Positions 8,661 through 17,025 of a DNA stretch of 64,000 bases are shown one piece after another. A model generated the notes under the pieces. That model had not been told where the DNA came from, made no database searches, and worked only from the letters and a program-made list of their open reading frames with translations. Made by a program: the position numbers and the translations under genes. The number at the start of each line of letters is the position of its first letter. Positions within the stretch are counted from its first letter, which is position 1. The stretch lies in the NCBI GenBank assembly GCA_045531955.1, contig JAZSFC010000024.1:1-64000 (forward strand), written 5' to 3'. The stretch is from SIG299 sp045531955. Lineage in GTDB: Bacteria; Bacillota; Clostridia; Lachnospirales; Lachnospiraceae.

Positions 8661-9515
8661 TCAGCCTCCGAGGTTTCGGAGGAATTCTTTTTTCTTAGTA
8701 TCCTGGTAGTCTCCGCCATAGGTTCCGGTCTTTAACTTAGTAAGTCCGGTTTCCATGAGTTCTTGCCAGCTTTCCGGTTCTTTGTTTACTAAAATCGGGT
8801 AGTAGTAAACACCGTTTTTGTCGGCAGCATCGGAGTCACCCGGTGCATCGCCTACCATAAGAACCTTGTCCGGTGCATAACCGTACTTTAACATTTCGGC
8901 AATGCAGTGGGCTTTACTTCCTACATCCTGGGCAAGAACAATGTCCACGTGCTCCAGTAATCCGTGGGTGGACCATTCTTCTTCCACCGCGTCACGGTTG
9001 GCACTGGAAACCACGGCAACGTCTGCAAAGGTATGGGCAGCAGCTAAGCCTTCTTTGGCCCCATCATAAGGAACCTTTAAGTCTTCCGGTAAAGCTACAA
9101 TACCGGCGTTAACTGCCTTGCTCCAGGACAGTGCTTTTTCAAAAACTTTTTTTGACGCAGGGTCGGTTGCTTCTTCGGCGGCCTTGCTCACTCCGTCATT
9201 GGAGAGGGCAGGAGCGGTATCTGCCCAGTGAACCAGAGCATCGATGCCTTCGATTGGTGTATATTCTTCGCTGATTTCTTTTAAACAAATGGCTAAAGCC
9301 TTAAAACGGTTAATGCCACGGGTCATCTGGTAGAGATTGATTTCGTTCCAACGGAACAAAACAGGTTCTCTCCATTCTTCTAAACCCCATTCGGTTACCA
9401 TGCAGGGACCAAAGCAGTGGAAATGCTTGCAGTCCATGGTATCCATGGCGCAACCGTCGGAGTCAACGCAGACTAAATAGTCATGTTTTTTTGTAAATGT
9501 ATCAAATACAGACAT
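8661..9515 (-). CDS. HAD-superfamily hydrolase
   Basis: 284 residues from MSVFDTFT. HAD motif I is VDSDGCAMD (about residues 16-24), motif II is SSANRD (about 177), and the terminal acidic motif is MVGDAPGDSDAA (about 225), so the fold and phosphate chemistry are supported. The Asp-Gly after the nucleophile differs from the common DxDGT layout. An open frame extends 35 codons upstream into the GH3 gene, but GGAG six bases before 9515 and the HAD fold starting there fix this start. It is the last gene of the GPH-GH3 operon, 22 bases after GH3. The substrate is unknown; a sugar phosphate is plausible from context. Confidence 0.85.
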   Translation of the reverse strand: MSVFDTFTKKHDYLVCVDSDGCAMDTMDCKHFHCFGPCMVTEWGLEEWREPVLFRWNEINLYQMTRGINRFKALAICLKEISEEYTPIEGIDALVHWADTAPALSNDGVSKAAEEATDPASKKVFEKALSWSKAVNAGIVALPEDLKVPYDGAKEGLAAAHTFADVAVVSSANRDAVEEEWSTHGLLEHVDIVLAQDVGSKAHCIAEMLKYGYAPDKVLMVGDAPGDSDAADKNGVYYYPILVNKEPESWQELMETGLTKLKTGTYGGDYQDTKKKEFLRNLGG

Positions 9516-9537
9516 ACAATTCTCCTTCTGCTTGCAC

Positions 9538-11310
9538 TTACAGTCTGGTATCCCACAGGCCACAGAAGCTGTCGATTGGGTCTTCGCCCTTGAAAGCATC
9601 AGGTCCGGTAACGAGAGCATCTACCAGAGCATCCATTGTGTCGTCGTTGCTATCGTAAGCGTTGATGTAGGTGCGGAGCATCGGAAGATGAGCTAACATA
9701 GTAGGAGAATTTACACTGATACCTACAACAGGAAGTTCAAATACATACCAAGGAATTTCACCGCCGCCCTTACTGATACCAAAGGATGGACGACCATTTG
9801 GAATGTCACAAAGGGAAATAACGAGATCCTGCTCGGATTTAAAGTCTTCAATGGCATGCTTGCCTGCAAAGTACATATTTAAGGATGGCTTTTCGCCTGC
9901 AGCAATCTGCTTTTTAATCTTTTCGATTGGGCTCTCATAGATGAAAGCATCAAAGCCTTTAGCAATCAGACGGTCGCGGAGTTTTTCGGCAGGGGTCGCC
10001 TTTGGAGCACCGCCACCCATAGCCATGGCAGCAAGAGCCATCAGAGGGTTGTCCGGTCCCTTGATGTGAACAATCATGATACGTTTGTGCTTGGCTGGGT
10101 CTAACGGAAGTGCTCCTTCGTCCTTATACTTAACCAGGGTCAGGGAATTTTCACTGATTTCCTTTGCCTTTGCCTTATAAGCAGGGTCAGTTAAAACTGC
10201 AAGTGCTTCTTCACCCGGAACAAGGTCTTCCTTTGCCTTTTTATTTAAGCCCATGTGAGCCTTTAAGCCGAGAATTCGGGTAAGGGCTTCGGTCATTCTT
10301 TCTTCGGAAATCTTGCCGGTCTTGTAAGCATCTAACATGGTTGAATAATCTTCGTCCGGATCGTTGAAGAATAAGAACATATCACAGCCCGCATTAATGG
10401 AAGCCGGGAGCATTTCCTTACGGGTCATGCGGTCGGTCATACCAACCATGTGGGAAGCATCGGTAACAACCATGCCGTTGAAACCAAGTTTGTCACGAAG
10501 GAGACCGGTCATGATTTCAGGACAAAGAGTAGCAGGGAGTAGTTCGTCATCCTTAATATCAGGCTTAATGCCCTGCATGTAAGTCTTCATCATGATGTGG
10601 CCGCCCATGATGGCATCCAGGCCGTTGTCGATAAGCGTTTTATAAACGAGACCGAAGGACTTCATCCATTCTTCTTCGGATAAATCGTTGATATTGTTGG
10701 AAATGTGGGCATCGCGGAAGTCGATACCGTTGCCCGGGAAGTGTTTCGCGGTACATGCAAAACCTTCGATGGTGTGAAGACCGTCCATGTATGCCTTGCT
10801 CATAACGGCACAACGTTCCGGGTCGTTACCGAAGGAACGGTTGATAACTTCTTCGTTTTCCCAGTACATGTGGATATCACTGACTGGAGCAAATGCCATG
10901 TTACATCCGATGGCAGCAGCCTGCTCGTTTGCCATACGCCCCAGGTCGTGAGCATATTGTACATTACGGGTAGCACCGATTTTGATACCATTGCCGATGA
11001 AAGTACCGTCGCTGCAGGCTCCGTTGCCGCCGCCTTCCGTATTACATGCGATGAACACAGGAACTTTGGCATATTTCTGTAAAATACGGTTCTGGTCCTG
11101 CACCATTTTACCCGGCATGTTGTTGTAACGGCAGCCGCCCAGGTGATACTTTTCCATCAATTCCTTTAAATATTCTTCGGAATTTCCTGCGGTGAGCTGG
11201 AAAAATAACTGACCAACCTTTTCTTCATCAGTCATGGATGCGATGGTGCTCTCTATCCACTTAATGTCCTCGTCGGAGAGGCAATAAGGTTTTGCTTTTA
11301 AATCTACCAT
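9538..11310 (-). CDS. Glycoside hydrolase family 3 enzyme, cytoplasmic
   Basis: About 590 residues, with no signal peptide. The GH3 barrel shows KHFPGNGIDFRDAH (about residue 205), which contains the Asp-x-His element typical of the NagZ-like branch, and the nucleophile in VVTDASHMVGM (about 285). A second alpha/beta domain follows (about 370-590). The usual activity of this branch is beta-N-acetylhexosaminidase, though beta-glucosidase or xylosidase activity occurs in GH3. The start at MVDLK is preferred over an ATG seven codons upstream because AAAGGGG lies between them and nothing resembling a ribosome-binding site precedes the upstream ATG. Same operon as the GPH transporter (30-base gap). 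Confidence 0.88.
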   Translation of the reverse strand: MVDLKAKPYCLSDEDIKWIESTIASMTDEEKVGQLFFQLTAGNSEEYLKELMEKYHLGGCRYNNMPGKMVQDQNRILQKYAKVPVFIACNTEGGGNGACSDGTFIGNGIKIGATRNVQYAHDLGRMANEQAAAIGCNMAFAPVSDIHMYWENEEVINRSFGNDPERCAVMSKAYMDGLHTIEGFACTAKHFPGNGIDFRDAHISNNINDLSEEEWMKSFGLVYKTLIDNGLDAIMGGHIMMKTYMQGIKPDIKDDELLPATLCPEIMTGLLRDKLGFNGMVVTDASHMVGMTDRMTRKEMLPASINAGCDMFLFFNDPDEDYSTMLDAYKTGKISEERMTEALTRILGLKAHMGLNKKAKEDLVPGEEALAVLTDPAYKAKAKEISENSLTLVKYKDEGALPLDPAKHKRIMIVHIKGPDNPLMALAAMAMGGGAPKATPAEKLRDRLIAKGFDAFIYESPIEKIKKQIAAGEKPSLNMYFAGKHAIEDFKSEQDLVISLCDIPNGRPSFGISKGGGEIPWYVFELPVVGISVNSPTMLAHLPMLRTYINAYDSNDDTMDALVDALVTGPDAFKGEDPIDSFCGLWDTRL

Positions 11311-11340
11311 TTGTTTGTAAACCCCTTTCATAGTTAGTTT

Positions 11341-12801
11341 TTATTTTGCTGCCAATTCCCGGCAGATACGGTCGTATTCGTCTTCATCCAGTGTGTATTT
11401 CTTTTGATATAAGAAGTAAGAGATTAACATAAGTACACACGGGAGAACGGTCATGCAGATGAGCAGGCCCATGGTCTGACTGTTTTGTACACCGCCCATT
11501 ACGGCTTCAATGGAACTGAGCTTCACTGCTTCTGTGATGGAACCGTTTGCTGCTGCACTTTCCAAATCGGAAATCCGGTTGGTGATGTCGGTAACACCAA
11601 ACAGCATATAGCTGGCAGAGGTGATAACCACAATTAATGCAGAAGACATTTTGGTAAAGAACGGACGGACGGAAGCAATGATGGCTTCGTCACGGTGACC
11701 GGTTTTATATTCGTTGTATTCTACGGTGTTGATGATGGAAATCATCATAACCAGGTAATAGCAGTACTGACCGAAATTGGACAACATATAACCGATAACC
11801 AGCACCCAGAAAGCAAGTCCGGCTGGTACGAAGCGGGACAGAATCATAAGTACATAGCCGATAACGGAAATAACCGCCATCATGGTCATAAGTGGCTTTC
11901 TCTTGATTTTCTTGGAAATGGTTGGGTAGAAAATCATAAGGAAAGCAGTAGCAGACATACCAACGGTGGTGAAAATGGAGTATAAACCGCCATCATAGCC
12001 AAAGGTGAAGTAGATGTAAGTGGAACCGAGACCACCCACCACAAGTCCGTTGCCAATCTGCTGAATCAGGAAGATGACGGCAATCCAGCGGAGCTGATCG
12101 TTTGCTTTGACGGTTTGGATAATTTTCTTTAAACCGGCGCCCTCTCCTTTTTGTTTTGGCGTTTCACGATGCTCTTTTACACCGAAGATGGTGAAGCATA
12201 AAAACAGCGGAGCTAGGATACAAATAATCAGGGCGATGACGGCGTAAGCTTTGTTGGCACTTCCGCCGATGGTCATGCTTCCGGTGGTAAACATTGGAAT
12301 TAAGATGGATGCCAGTGTGCCGCCGATGCCTGCACATAAGGTTGCTTTGGAAGTGAACTGGTCGCGTGCGGCTGCATCAGAGCCGAGGGCAGGAATTAAA
12401 CCCCAGTAGGAGATGTCATGCATGGTATAGGCAATACTGAAGGTGAAGTAAAAAATGCCAAACAGGATGATAAAATCCCAGCCTTTTAAGTTAGTGGAAA
12501 ATACCATGGTAACAACTACGGAAGTAAGTAAAATACCAATAACCAGCCATGGCTTGAATTTGCCCCATTTGGAACGGGTACCTTCAATAATGTTGCCCAT
12601 AATCGGGTCGTTTAATGCGTCAAATACACGGGCAATTACCATAATGGCAGTAACAGCGGCCAATTGTGCTGCTGTTAAGCCTTTGGTAAACATAATGTAG
12701 GTTAACAGAAAGTTGGTAACGAGACAGTAAACCATGTCACGTCCGATAGTACCCAAAGGAAACATTAACAGGTTTCTTTTGCGCTGTTTTAGGTCTTCCA
12801 T
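11341..12801 (-). CDS. GPH-family (MelB-like) sugar:cation symporter
   Basis: 486 residues with twelve predicted membrane segments. The N-terminal DALNDPIMGNIIEGTRSKWGKFKPW region (starting near residue 54) is the MelB/XynB-type cation-binding and loop signature. Family members import di- or oligosaccharides with Na+ or H+. The ATG at 12801 has AGGAG eight bases upstream; a TTG two codons earlier is less likely. It is transcribed divergently from the GH10 xylanase gene, which points to xylo-oligosaccharide or related uptake (inference from context). Confidence 0.9.
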   Translation of the reverse strand: MEDLKQRKRNLLMFPLGTIGRDMVYCLVTNFLLTYIMFTKGLTAAQLAAVTAIMVIARVFDALNDPIMGNIIEGTRSKWGKFKPWLVIGILLTSVVVTMVFSTNLKGWDFIILFGIFYFTFSIAYTMHDISYWGLIPALGSDAAARDQFTSKATLCAGIGGTLASILIPMFTTGSMTIGGSANKAYAVIALIICILAPLFLCFTIFGVKEHRETPKQKGEGAGLKKIIQTVKANDQLRWIAVIFLIQQIGNGLVVGGLGSTYIYFTFGYDGGLYSIFTTVGMSATAFLMIFYPTISKKIKRKPLMTMMAVISVIGYVLMILSRFVPAGLAFWVLVIGYMLSNFGQYCYYLVMMISIINTVEYNEYKTGHRDEAIIASVRPFFTKMSSALIVVITSASYMLFGVTDITNRISDLESAAANGSITEAVKLSSIEAVMGGVQNSQTMGLLICMTVLPCVLMLISYFLYQKKYTLDEDEYDRICRELAAK

Positions 12802-12848
12802 ATACAATTCTCCTTGCTCTTTTCATTTTGTATAATATTTATAGGTCT

Positions 12849-12877
12849 ATTATACCATAATTTTGCGAATATATCAA
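12849..12877 (-). promoter_or_regulatory. Promoter of the GPH-GH3-HAD operon
   Basis: Minus strand TTGATA (12872-12877), 17-base spacer, TATAAT (12849-12854). Confidence 0.75.
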
Positions 12878-12897
12878 TTTCTGAATACAATATGTCA

Positions 12898-12927
12898 TTG
12901 AAATTTTACAAGAACATGCGATACTAA
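12898..12927 (+). promoter_or_regulatory. Promoter of the GH10 gene
   Basis: TTGAAA (12898-12903), 18-base spacer, TACTAA (12922-12927). It is back-to-back with the divergent promoter at 12849-12877; no clear operator is seen between them. Confidence 0.6.
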
Positions 12928-12960
12928 AATTAGGAGAGTTTTGCGTAGGAGGAGAGTTGT

Positions 12961-14004
12961 ATGAGTTTAAAACAGGCATATGAACCATATTTTAAAATCG
13001 GTACTTCCGTTTCCTGGAGAAATTTAGAATCTGAGCGGGCAATAGAGGAATTAAAGAAACATTACAGCAGTATCACAGCGGAAAACGGTATGAAGCCGAT
13101 GTTCTATCTGGATAAAGAGGAAAATCAGGCACATCCGGAAAAATATAAGTTGGAACCGGCATTAAAATTTGATATTCCGAGAAAATTTTTGGATTTTGCA
13201 AAAGAGAATGGTCTGGCACTTCGCGGACATGTTTTGGTATGGCATGGCCAGACTCCGTTTTGGTTTTTTAAAGAGAATTATGAAGATGATATGGAGGCTC
13301 CTTTGGCAGACAGGGAGACCATGTTGGCGCGTATGGAGCATATGATTAAAGGCGTGCTTTCCTTTGTACAGACCGAATATCCGGGACTTATATATGCCTG
13401 GGATGTGGTAAATGAGGCTGTTGAAGAACGGGAGGAGCAGGGCTGGAGACAAAGATCCGGTTGGTATCAGACCATAGGTGAAGAATTCCTGCTTTACGCA
13501 TTCCGTTTTGCCAGAAAGTATGCTGCAGAAGGCGTGAAGCTGTTCTATAACGATTATAATACAATGTTGCCGTTTAAGAGGGACTTTATTTGCGAGAATA
13601 TCCTAAAACCATTAGTTGCTGAAAGCTTGGTTGATGGTATGGGTATGCAGTCCCACCTTGTATTGGGAGCACATAGTCTGGTGGATTATGAGAAAGCTTT
13701 GCACCGTTATGGAAGCTTTGGTCTGGAAGTACATATTACAGAATTGGACATTCATGTAACAGATCCGTCAGAAAAGGGTATGAAGGAACTGGCAGATACT
13801 TACGGAGAATTGTTCCGCATTCTTTTAAAGGCGAAGAAGGAAGATAAGGCTAATGTAACAAGTGTTACTTTTTGGGGCATGAAGGATGACGAAAGCTGGC
13901 TCACCGGTTTCCGCAAAGAAAAGAGCTATCCGATGTTATTTGATGATAATTATGGAGAAAAAGCAGCGTATCATGCGGTGATGAAGGCTGCAGAGGAAGT
14001 GTAA
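12961..14004 (+). CDS. GH10 endo-1,4-beta-xylanase, intracellular
   Basis: 347 residues, essentially one GH10 barrel. Seen: the acid/base Glu in WDVVNEAVEE (about residue 145) and the nucleophile Glu in EVHITELDIHV (about residue 260). HVLVWHGQTPFWFF (about 89) and TFWGMKDDESWL (about 302) line the cleft. There is no signal peptide or carbohydrate-binding module, so it probably acts on imported xylo-oligosaccharides. GGAGGAG lies seven bases before the ATG. It is divergent from the GPH/GH3/HAD operon, and the four genes together make a small hemicellulose-utilisation locus. Confidence 0.95.
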   Translation: MSLKQAYEPYFKIGTSVSWRNLESERAIEELKKHYSSITAENGMKPMFYLDKEENQAHPEKYKLEPALKFDIPRKFLDFAKENGLALRGHVLVWHGQTPFWFFKENYEDDMEAPLADRETMLARMEHMIKGVLSFVQTEYPGLIYAWDVVNEAVEEREEQGWRQRSGWYQTIGEEFLLYAFRFARKYAAEGVKLFYNDYNTMLPFKRDFICENILKPLVAESLVDGMGMQSHLVLGAHSLVDYEKALHRYGSFGLEVHITELDIHVTDPSEKGMKELADTYGELFRILLKAKKEDKANVTSVTFWGMKDDESWLTGFRKEKSYPMLFDDNYGEKAAYHAVMKAAEEV

Positions 14005-14023
14005 GCAACAGAATATGAAAAAT

Positions 14024-14059
14024 TGTGCGTAACAGCCAAAGTGCTGCTACGCACTTTTT
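14024..14059 (+). terminator. Terminator after the GH10 gene
   Basis: GTGCGTAACAGC... pairs with ...GCTGCTACGCAC (14025-14054), followed by TTTTTG. Confidence 0.85.
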
Positions 14060-14122
14060 GTTTGGAAACTTGAATTAGGGAATGAACTACGTTATAATAA
14101 ATATCAGAAAGAGAGGTAGCTT

Positions 14123-15052
14123 ATGGATAAGTTCTTAAATGGTGTTATAGCGGTCTTAAGCGTAGTGGCTGGAATTTTGATGGTTATTTGTGTTACATTT
14201 ATCATTAAAGATGCGACGGGAAAGGGGAATCCCGAAACCGACCAGCAGGTTTTGCAAACTGTAAACAAGCCGACAATAATTAATACAGACAGTAGTAAAA
14301 AACAGGAGTCTGGAGAGAGTGCAGACAGTTTTGGGAATGAAATAAAAGTTCCTGAAAATGCAATACATCCGGAAACGGGACCGGTTTCTGATGTAAAAGC
14401 TTTGTTACTGGCAGATCAGTTTGCTAATCCGAAAGGAACCTGGATACTGGAATATCAGTGTGTGGAGGAAGTAGAGGGTGTACCTTATCATGTAATCTCA
14501 ACTACTGCGGGAAGAGGAATTTATATCAATGCAGAAACCGGAGAAATTTTGATTGCTACCGCAAAATACGGACTGCAAACGTTGGAAGAACATTTTGGAC
14601 AAATGTATAATCACAGAACATTTTCCGGCAGCAAAGGTTATGAAGAGGGATATGCTGTTTTTCATCAGTATATGAGTGCGGTTATAGATCAGAAGGACAA
14701 AAAAACAGCGAAATCGCTAATTGATAATTCCTATTTTAAAGAAGCAGGTAGCAAGAGAAATCAAAAGATTAATGAGGATACGTGGAAATACTATGAGCGC
14801 AAATTTGAGCTGATAGAACGGTTAGACTTGGGAATTTCTTCCGGAGAGCTGGCTGCTTATGAGCTCGGTTATGTGGTTACCTTGACGGATGAATATGATG
14901 ATGAGTACGGTGATAAATGGGTAGATATCAATGTGAAATTGAAATATTATACGAAAACATCCGAAGATGGGTACCTTGATTGGGAAAGCAGCTCCTATAC
15001 CATATCGGTAAAGCAGAAGGGAAATAAATGGGTAGTTGCCCGGATTTGGTAA
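14123..15052 (+). CDS. Membrane-anchored hypothetical protein with PepSY- and NTF2-like regions
   Basis: 309 residues. Residues 4-27 are one hydrophobic segment, so the protein is probably anchored with the rest outside. A Ser/Lys/Glu-rich linker (about 35-75) precedes a segment resembling a PepSY unit (WILEYQCVEEVEGVPYHVIS...GIYINAETGEILIATAKY, about 105-150). The C-terminal 150 residues, ending in ISVKQKGNKWVVARIW, look like an NTF2/SnoaL-type beta sheet. Both domain ideas come from reading the sequence and are tentative. GAGAGG lies seven bases upstream of the ATG. The gene stands alone between the GH10 terminator and the REP-like region. Confidence 0.75.
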   Translation: MDKFLNGVIAVLSVVAGILMVICVTFIIKDATGKGNPETDQQVLQTVNKPTIINTDSSKKQESGESADSFGNEIKVPENAIHPETGPVSDVKALLLADQFANPKGTWILEYQCVEEVEGVPYHVISTTAGRGIYINAETGEILIATAKYGLQTLEEHFGQMYNHRTFSGSKGYEEGYAVFHQYMSAVIDQKDKKTAKSLIDNSYFKEAGSKRNQKINEDTWKYYERKFELIERLDLGISSGELAAYELGYVVTLTDEYDDEYGDKWVDINVKLKYYTKTSEDGYLDWESSSYTISVKQKGNKWVVARIW

Positions 15053-15074
15053 TGGAGAATGGCCACGTAGCCGC

Positions 15075-15248
15075 ATGCTCACGCAAGTTCGCTGATGCTT
15101 CGCACCAGCTCAACGCGGGCTGTCGTATGAAAAAGCTACGTCGCCACGCGCAAGTTGTCAAACCTGGCGGTTTGCCAACACGCGGGCTGTCGCCCGAATG
15201 CTCACGCAAGTTCGCTGATGCTTCGCACCAGCTCAACGCGGGCTGTCG
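15075..15248 (+). repeat. REP-like GC-rich palindromic repeats
   Basis: Two exact 51-base copies (15075-15125 and 15198-15248) with a diverged middle unit (about 15134-15192) that keeps CGCAAGTT and ACACGCGGGCTGTCG. Each unit holds the near-palindrome GCTGATGCTTCGCACCAGC and the stem GCGGGC..GCCCGC in the last copy. The middle unit (15134-15156) is also complementary to 15321-15339 beyond the terminator, so the whole 3' region could fold back. The base composition is visibly richer in G+C than the flanking genes. An open frame across it (15028-15366) just translates the repeat and is not treated as a gene. Confidence 0.8.
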
Positions 15249-15268
15249 CCCGCATTACAAGTACAACA

Positions 15269-15310
15269 AAAAAGCCAGATGGAAGTATAAATACTTCCTC
15301 TGGCTCTTTT
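15269..15310. terminator. Bidirectional terminator between the hypothetical gene and guaA
   Basis: AGCCAGATGGAAGTA pairs with TACTTCCTCTGGCT (one bulged T), with A- and T-runs on both sides; AAGTAC (15259-15264) and GTACTT (15314-15319) extend the stem. Confidence 0.85.
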
Positions 15311-15346
15311 CTCGTACTTTACTTGCGTGGCTCGTAGCTTTCACGA

Positions 15347-16330
15347 TTACTCCCATTCGATGGTAGCAGGTCCCTTAGGGCTGAGGTCGTATAATACACG
15401 ACATACGCCAGGAACTTCAGCTAAGATACGGATGGTAATCTTCTTTAAAATTTCGTAGTCAATTTCAGGAACGGTAGCGGTCATAGCGTCTACGGTGTTG
15501 ACTGCGCGGATAATAACCGGCCAGTCCCAAACGCGCTTGCCGTTACGGACACCGGTGGAACGGAAATCCGGAACAACGGTGAAGAACTGCCATACCTTAT
15601 CGGTAAGACCTGCTTTGTCGAACTCTTCGCGAAGGATAGCGTCGGACTCACGAAGTGCATGGAGACGGTCTCTTGTGATGGCACCGGTACAACGAACGCC
15701 AAGACCAGGACCAGGGAATGGCTGACGGTCAACCATTTCTGCCGGAAGGCCAAGAGCCTTACCTACTACACGAACTTCATCCTTATATAATAACTTAACC
15801 GGCTCAACTAAGCCTTCAAACTGAATGTCTTCAGGAAGTCCGCCAACGTTGTGATGAGCCTTAACGCCGTCACTTTCTAAGATGTCAGGATAAATGGTAC
15901 CCTGTGCAAGGAAGGAGATGCCTTCTAACTTACGGGCCTCTTCTTCGAATACACGAACGAATTCGCCGCCGATGATTTTTCTCTTTGTTTCCGGTTCTTC
16001 AACATCTACCAGCTTGTCTAAGAAACGGTCGGTTGCATCAATATAAATAAGGTTTGCATCTAACTGGTTACGGAAAACTTCTACTACATTTTCACTTTCA
16101 CCTTTACGCATTAAGCCGTGATTTACGTGTACACAAACTAACTGCTTGCCGATTGCCTTGATTAAAAGTGCGGCAACAACAGAGCTGTCTACACCTCCGG
16201 ACAATGCCAGTAATACTTTTTTGTCGCCAACCTGTGCGCGAACGGCAGCAACCTGCTCGTCAATGAACTTTGCAGCAAGCTCAGGTGTGGTGATACGTTC
16301 CATAGTTTCCGGTCTCTTGTTAGAATCCAT
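15347..16330 (-). CDS. guaA: GMP synthase, ATP-pyrophosphatase subunit without amidotransferase domain
   Basis: 327 residues. The P-loop-like SGGVDSSV (about residue 45) and the GMP-synthase C-terminal region (DRQPFPGPGLGVRCTGAITRDRLHALRE, starting near 205, and a C-terminus ending PKGPATIEWE) are intact. The enzyme adenylates XMP and aminates it to GMP. The usual bacterial GuaA is about 510-525 residues, with an N-terminal glutamine amidotransferase domain of about 190 residues; here that domain is absent and the open frame cannot be extended to it. It must either use free ammonia or pair with a separate glutaminase subunit not present in this window. GGAGG lies ten bases before the ATG. Confidence 0.9.
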   Translation of the reverse strand: MDSNKRPETMERITTPELAAKFIDEQVAAVRAQVGDKKVLLALSGGVDSSVVAALLIKAIGKQLVCVHVNHGLMRKGESENVVEVFRNQLDANLIYIDATDRFLDKLVDVEEPETKRKIIGGEFVRVFEEEARKLEGISFLAQGTIYPDILESDGVKAHHNVGGLPEDIQFEGLVEPVKLLYKDEVRVVGKALGLPAEMVDRQPFPGPGLGVRCTGAITRDRLHALRESDAILREEFDKAGLTDKVWQFFTVVPDFRSTGVRNGKRVWDWPVIIRAVNTVDAMTATVPEIDYEILKKITIRILAEVPGVCRVLYDLSPKGPATIEWE

Positions 16331-16371
16331 GATAACCTGTCCTCCATTATAATATAGAATATGTAGTGCAT

Positions 16372-16439
16372 AAAAACTGTCGGAAATGATTCCGAAAAAA
16401 AGATAGGACTATTATAATCAATGTTTGTTCAGAAATCAA
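16372..16439 (-). promoter_or_regulatory. guaA promoter and leader hairpin
   Basis: Minus strand TTGATT (16434-16439), 17 bases, TATAAT (16411-16416). About 80 bases of leader follow. It contains the stem TCGGAA-TCAT-TTCCGA (16380-16395) and then CAGTTTTT (plus-strand A-run at 16372-16376), which resembles a short attenuator. No purine-riboswitch core could be recognised. Confidence 0.6.
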
Positions 16440-16532
16440 TATTTTTTTTTCAACAAAAAGATTTCTTGCGCAGACAGGTATATTTATAGTAAAATATAGG
16501 TGTAAGGACAAGCCGAAAAGGAGGAAATGCTT

Positions 16533-16991
16533 ATGACGGAAAAAGATAAGAAAGTACTAGAAAACGTGTTCCTCGCAAACCGACCAATATCCTGTAGAAA
16601 ATGTAACGGTAAGCTGTTTTATATGGGAAGCGGCAAGTACCGCTGTCATCCGTGTGAAGAGGAATACTATGATGATTTCGGAAAGGTTAAGGAATTTCTG
16701 GAAGAACGTGGTTCTGCACCGGCAGTGTTAATTGCAGAGCATACCGGAGTACGTTTGGAACTTATTGATTTATTCCTTCGTACCGGAAAACTGGAAATTA
16801 TTGAAGATTCCAAGTTTTATATCAGCTGTGAAAAGTGTGGTTGTGCCATCCGTTACGGACGCTATTGCCCGCAATGCTCCAGAGAGGTGTTTGGAGGAAT
16901 TATGGCATTGTTCCATGAAGATGCCGGCGAATGTCCGAAAAAAAATCCGAAGAAAAACGTACCAAAGGTGCATTTTTTTAAAAAGAATTAG
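16533..16991 (+). CDS. Zinc-ribbon protein with HTH-like middle, function unknown
   Basis: 152 residues. Two cysteine ribbons: CRKCNGKLFYMGSGKYRCHPC (about residues 19-39) and CEKCGCAIRYGRYCPQC (about 98-114). The middle (VLIAEHTGVRLELIDLFLRTGKLEII) reads like a MerR-type helix-turn-helix. It resembles small Clostridial flagellar-operon ribbon proteins (YvyF type), but no flagellar gene is in the window, so no function is assigned. The tail is lysine-rich. The start at 16533 has AAGGAGG eight bases upstream; the ATG two codons earlier is only two bases from that site. A promoter TTGCGC (16466-16471) / TAAAAT (16490-16495) precedes it. Confidence 0.75.
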   Translation: MTEKDKKVLENVFLANRPISCRKCNGKLFYMGSGKYRCHPCEEEYYDDFGKVKEFLEERGSAPAVLIAEHTGVRLELIDLFLRTGKLEIIEDSKFYISCEKCGCAIRYGRYCPQCSREVFGGIMALFHEDAGECPKKNPKKNVPKVHFFKKN

Positions 16992-17025
16992 GAAATAATA
17001 AAAGGGAAAGTGAGAATAACAAATT

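Noticed and set aside
15028..15366. 112-codon open frame across the intergenic repeats
   Set aside because: It starts inside the preceding gene, has no ribosome-binding site and just translates the 51-base repeats; the DNA features explain it fully.
16331..16532. Purine riboswitch in front of guaA
   Set aside because: I looked for the three-way-junction core and paired loops and could not find them; only a small hairpin is present.
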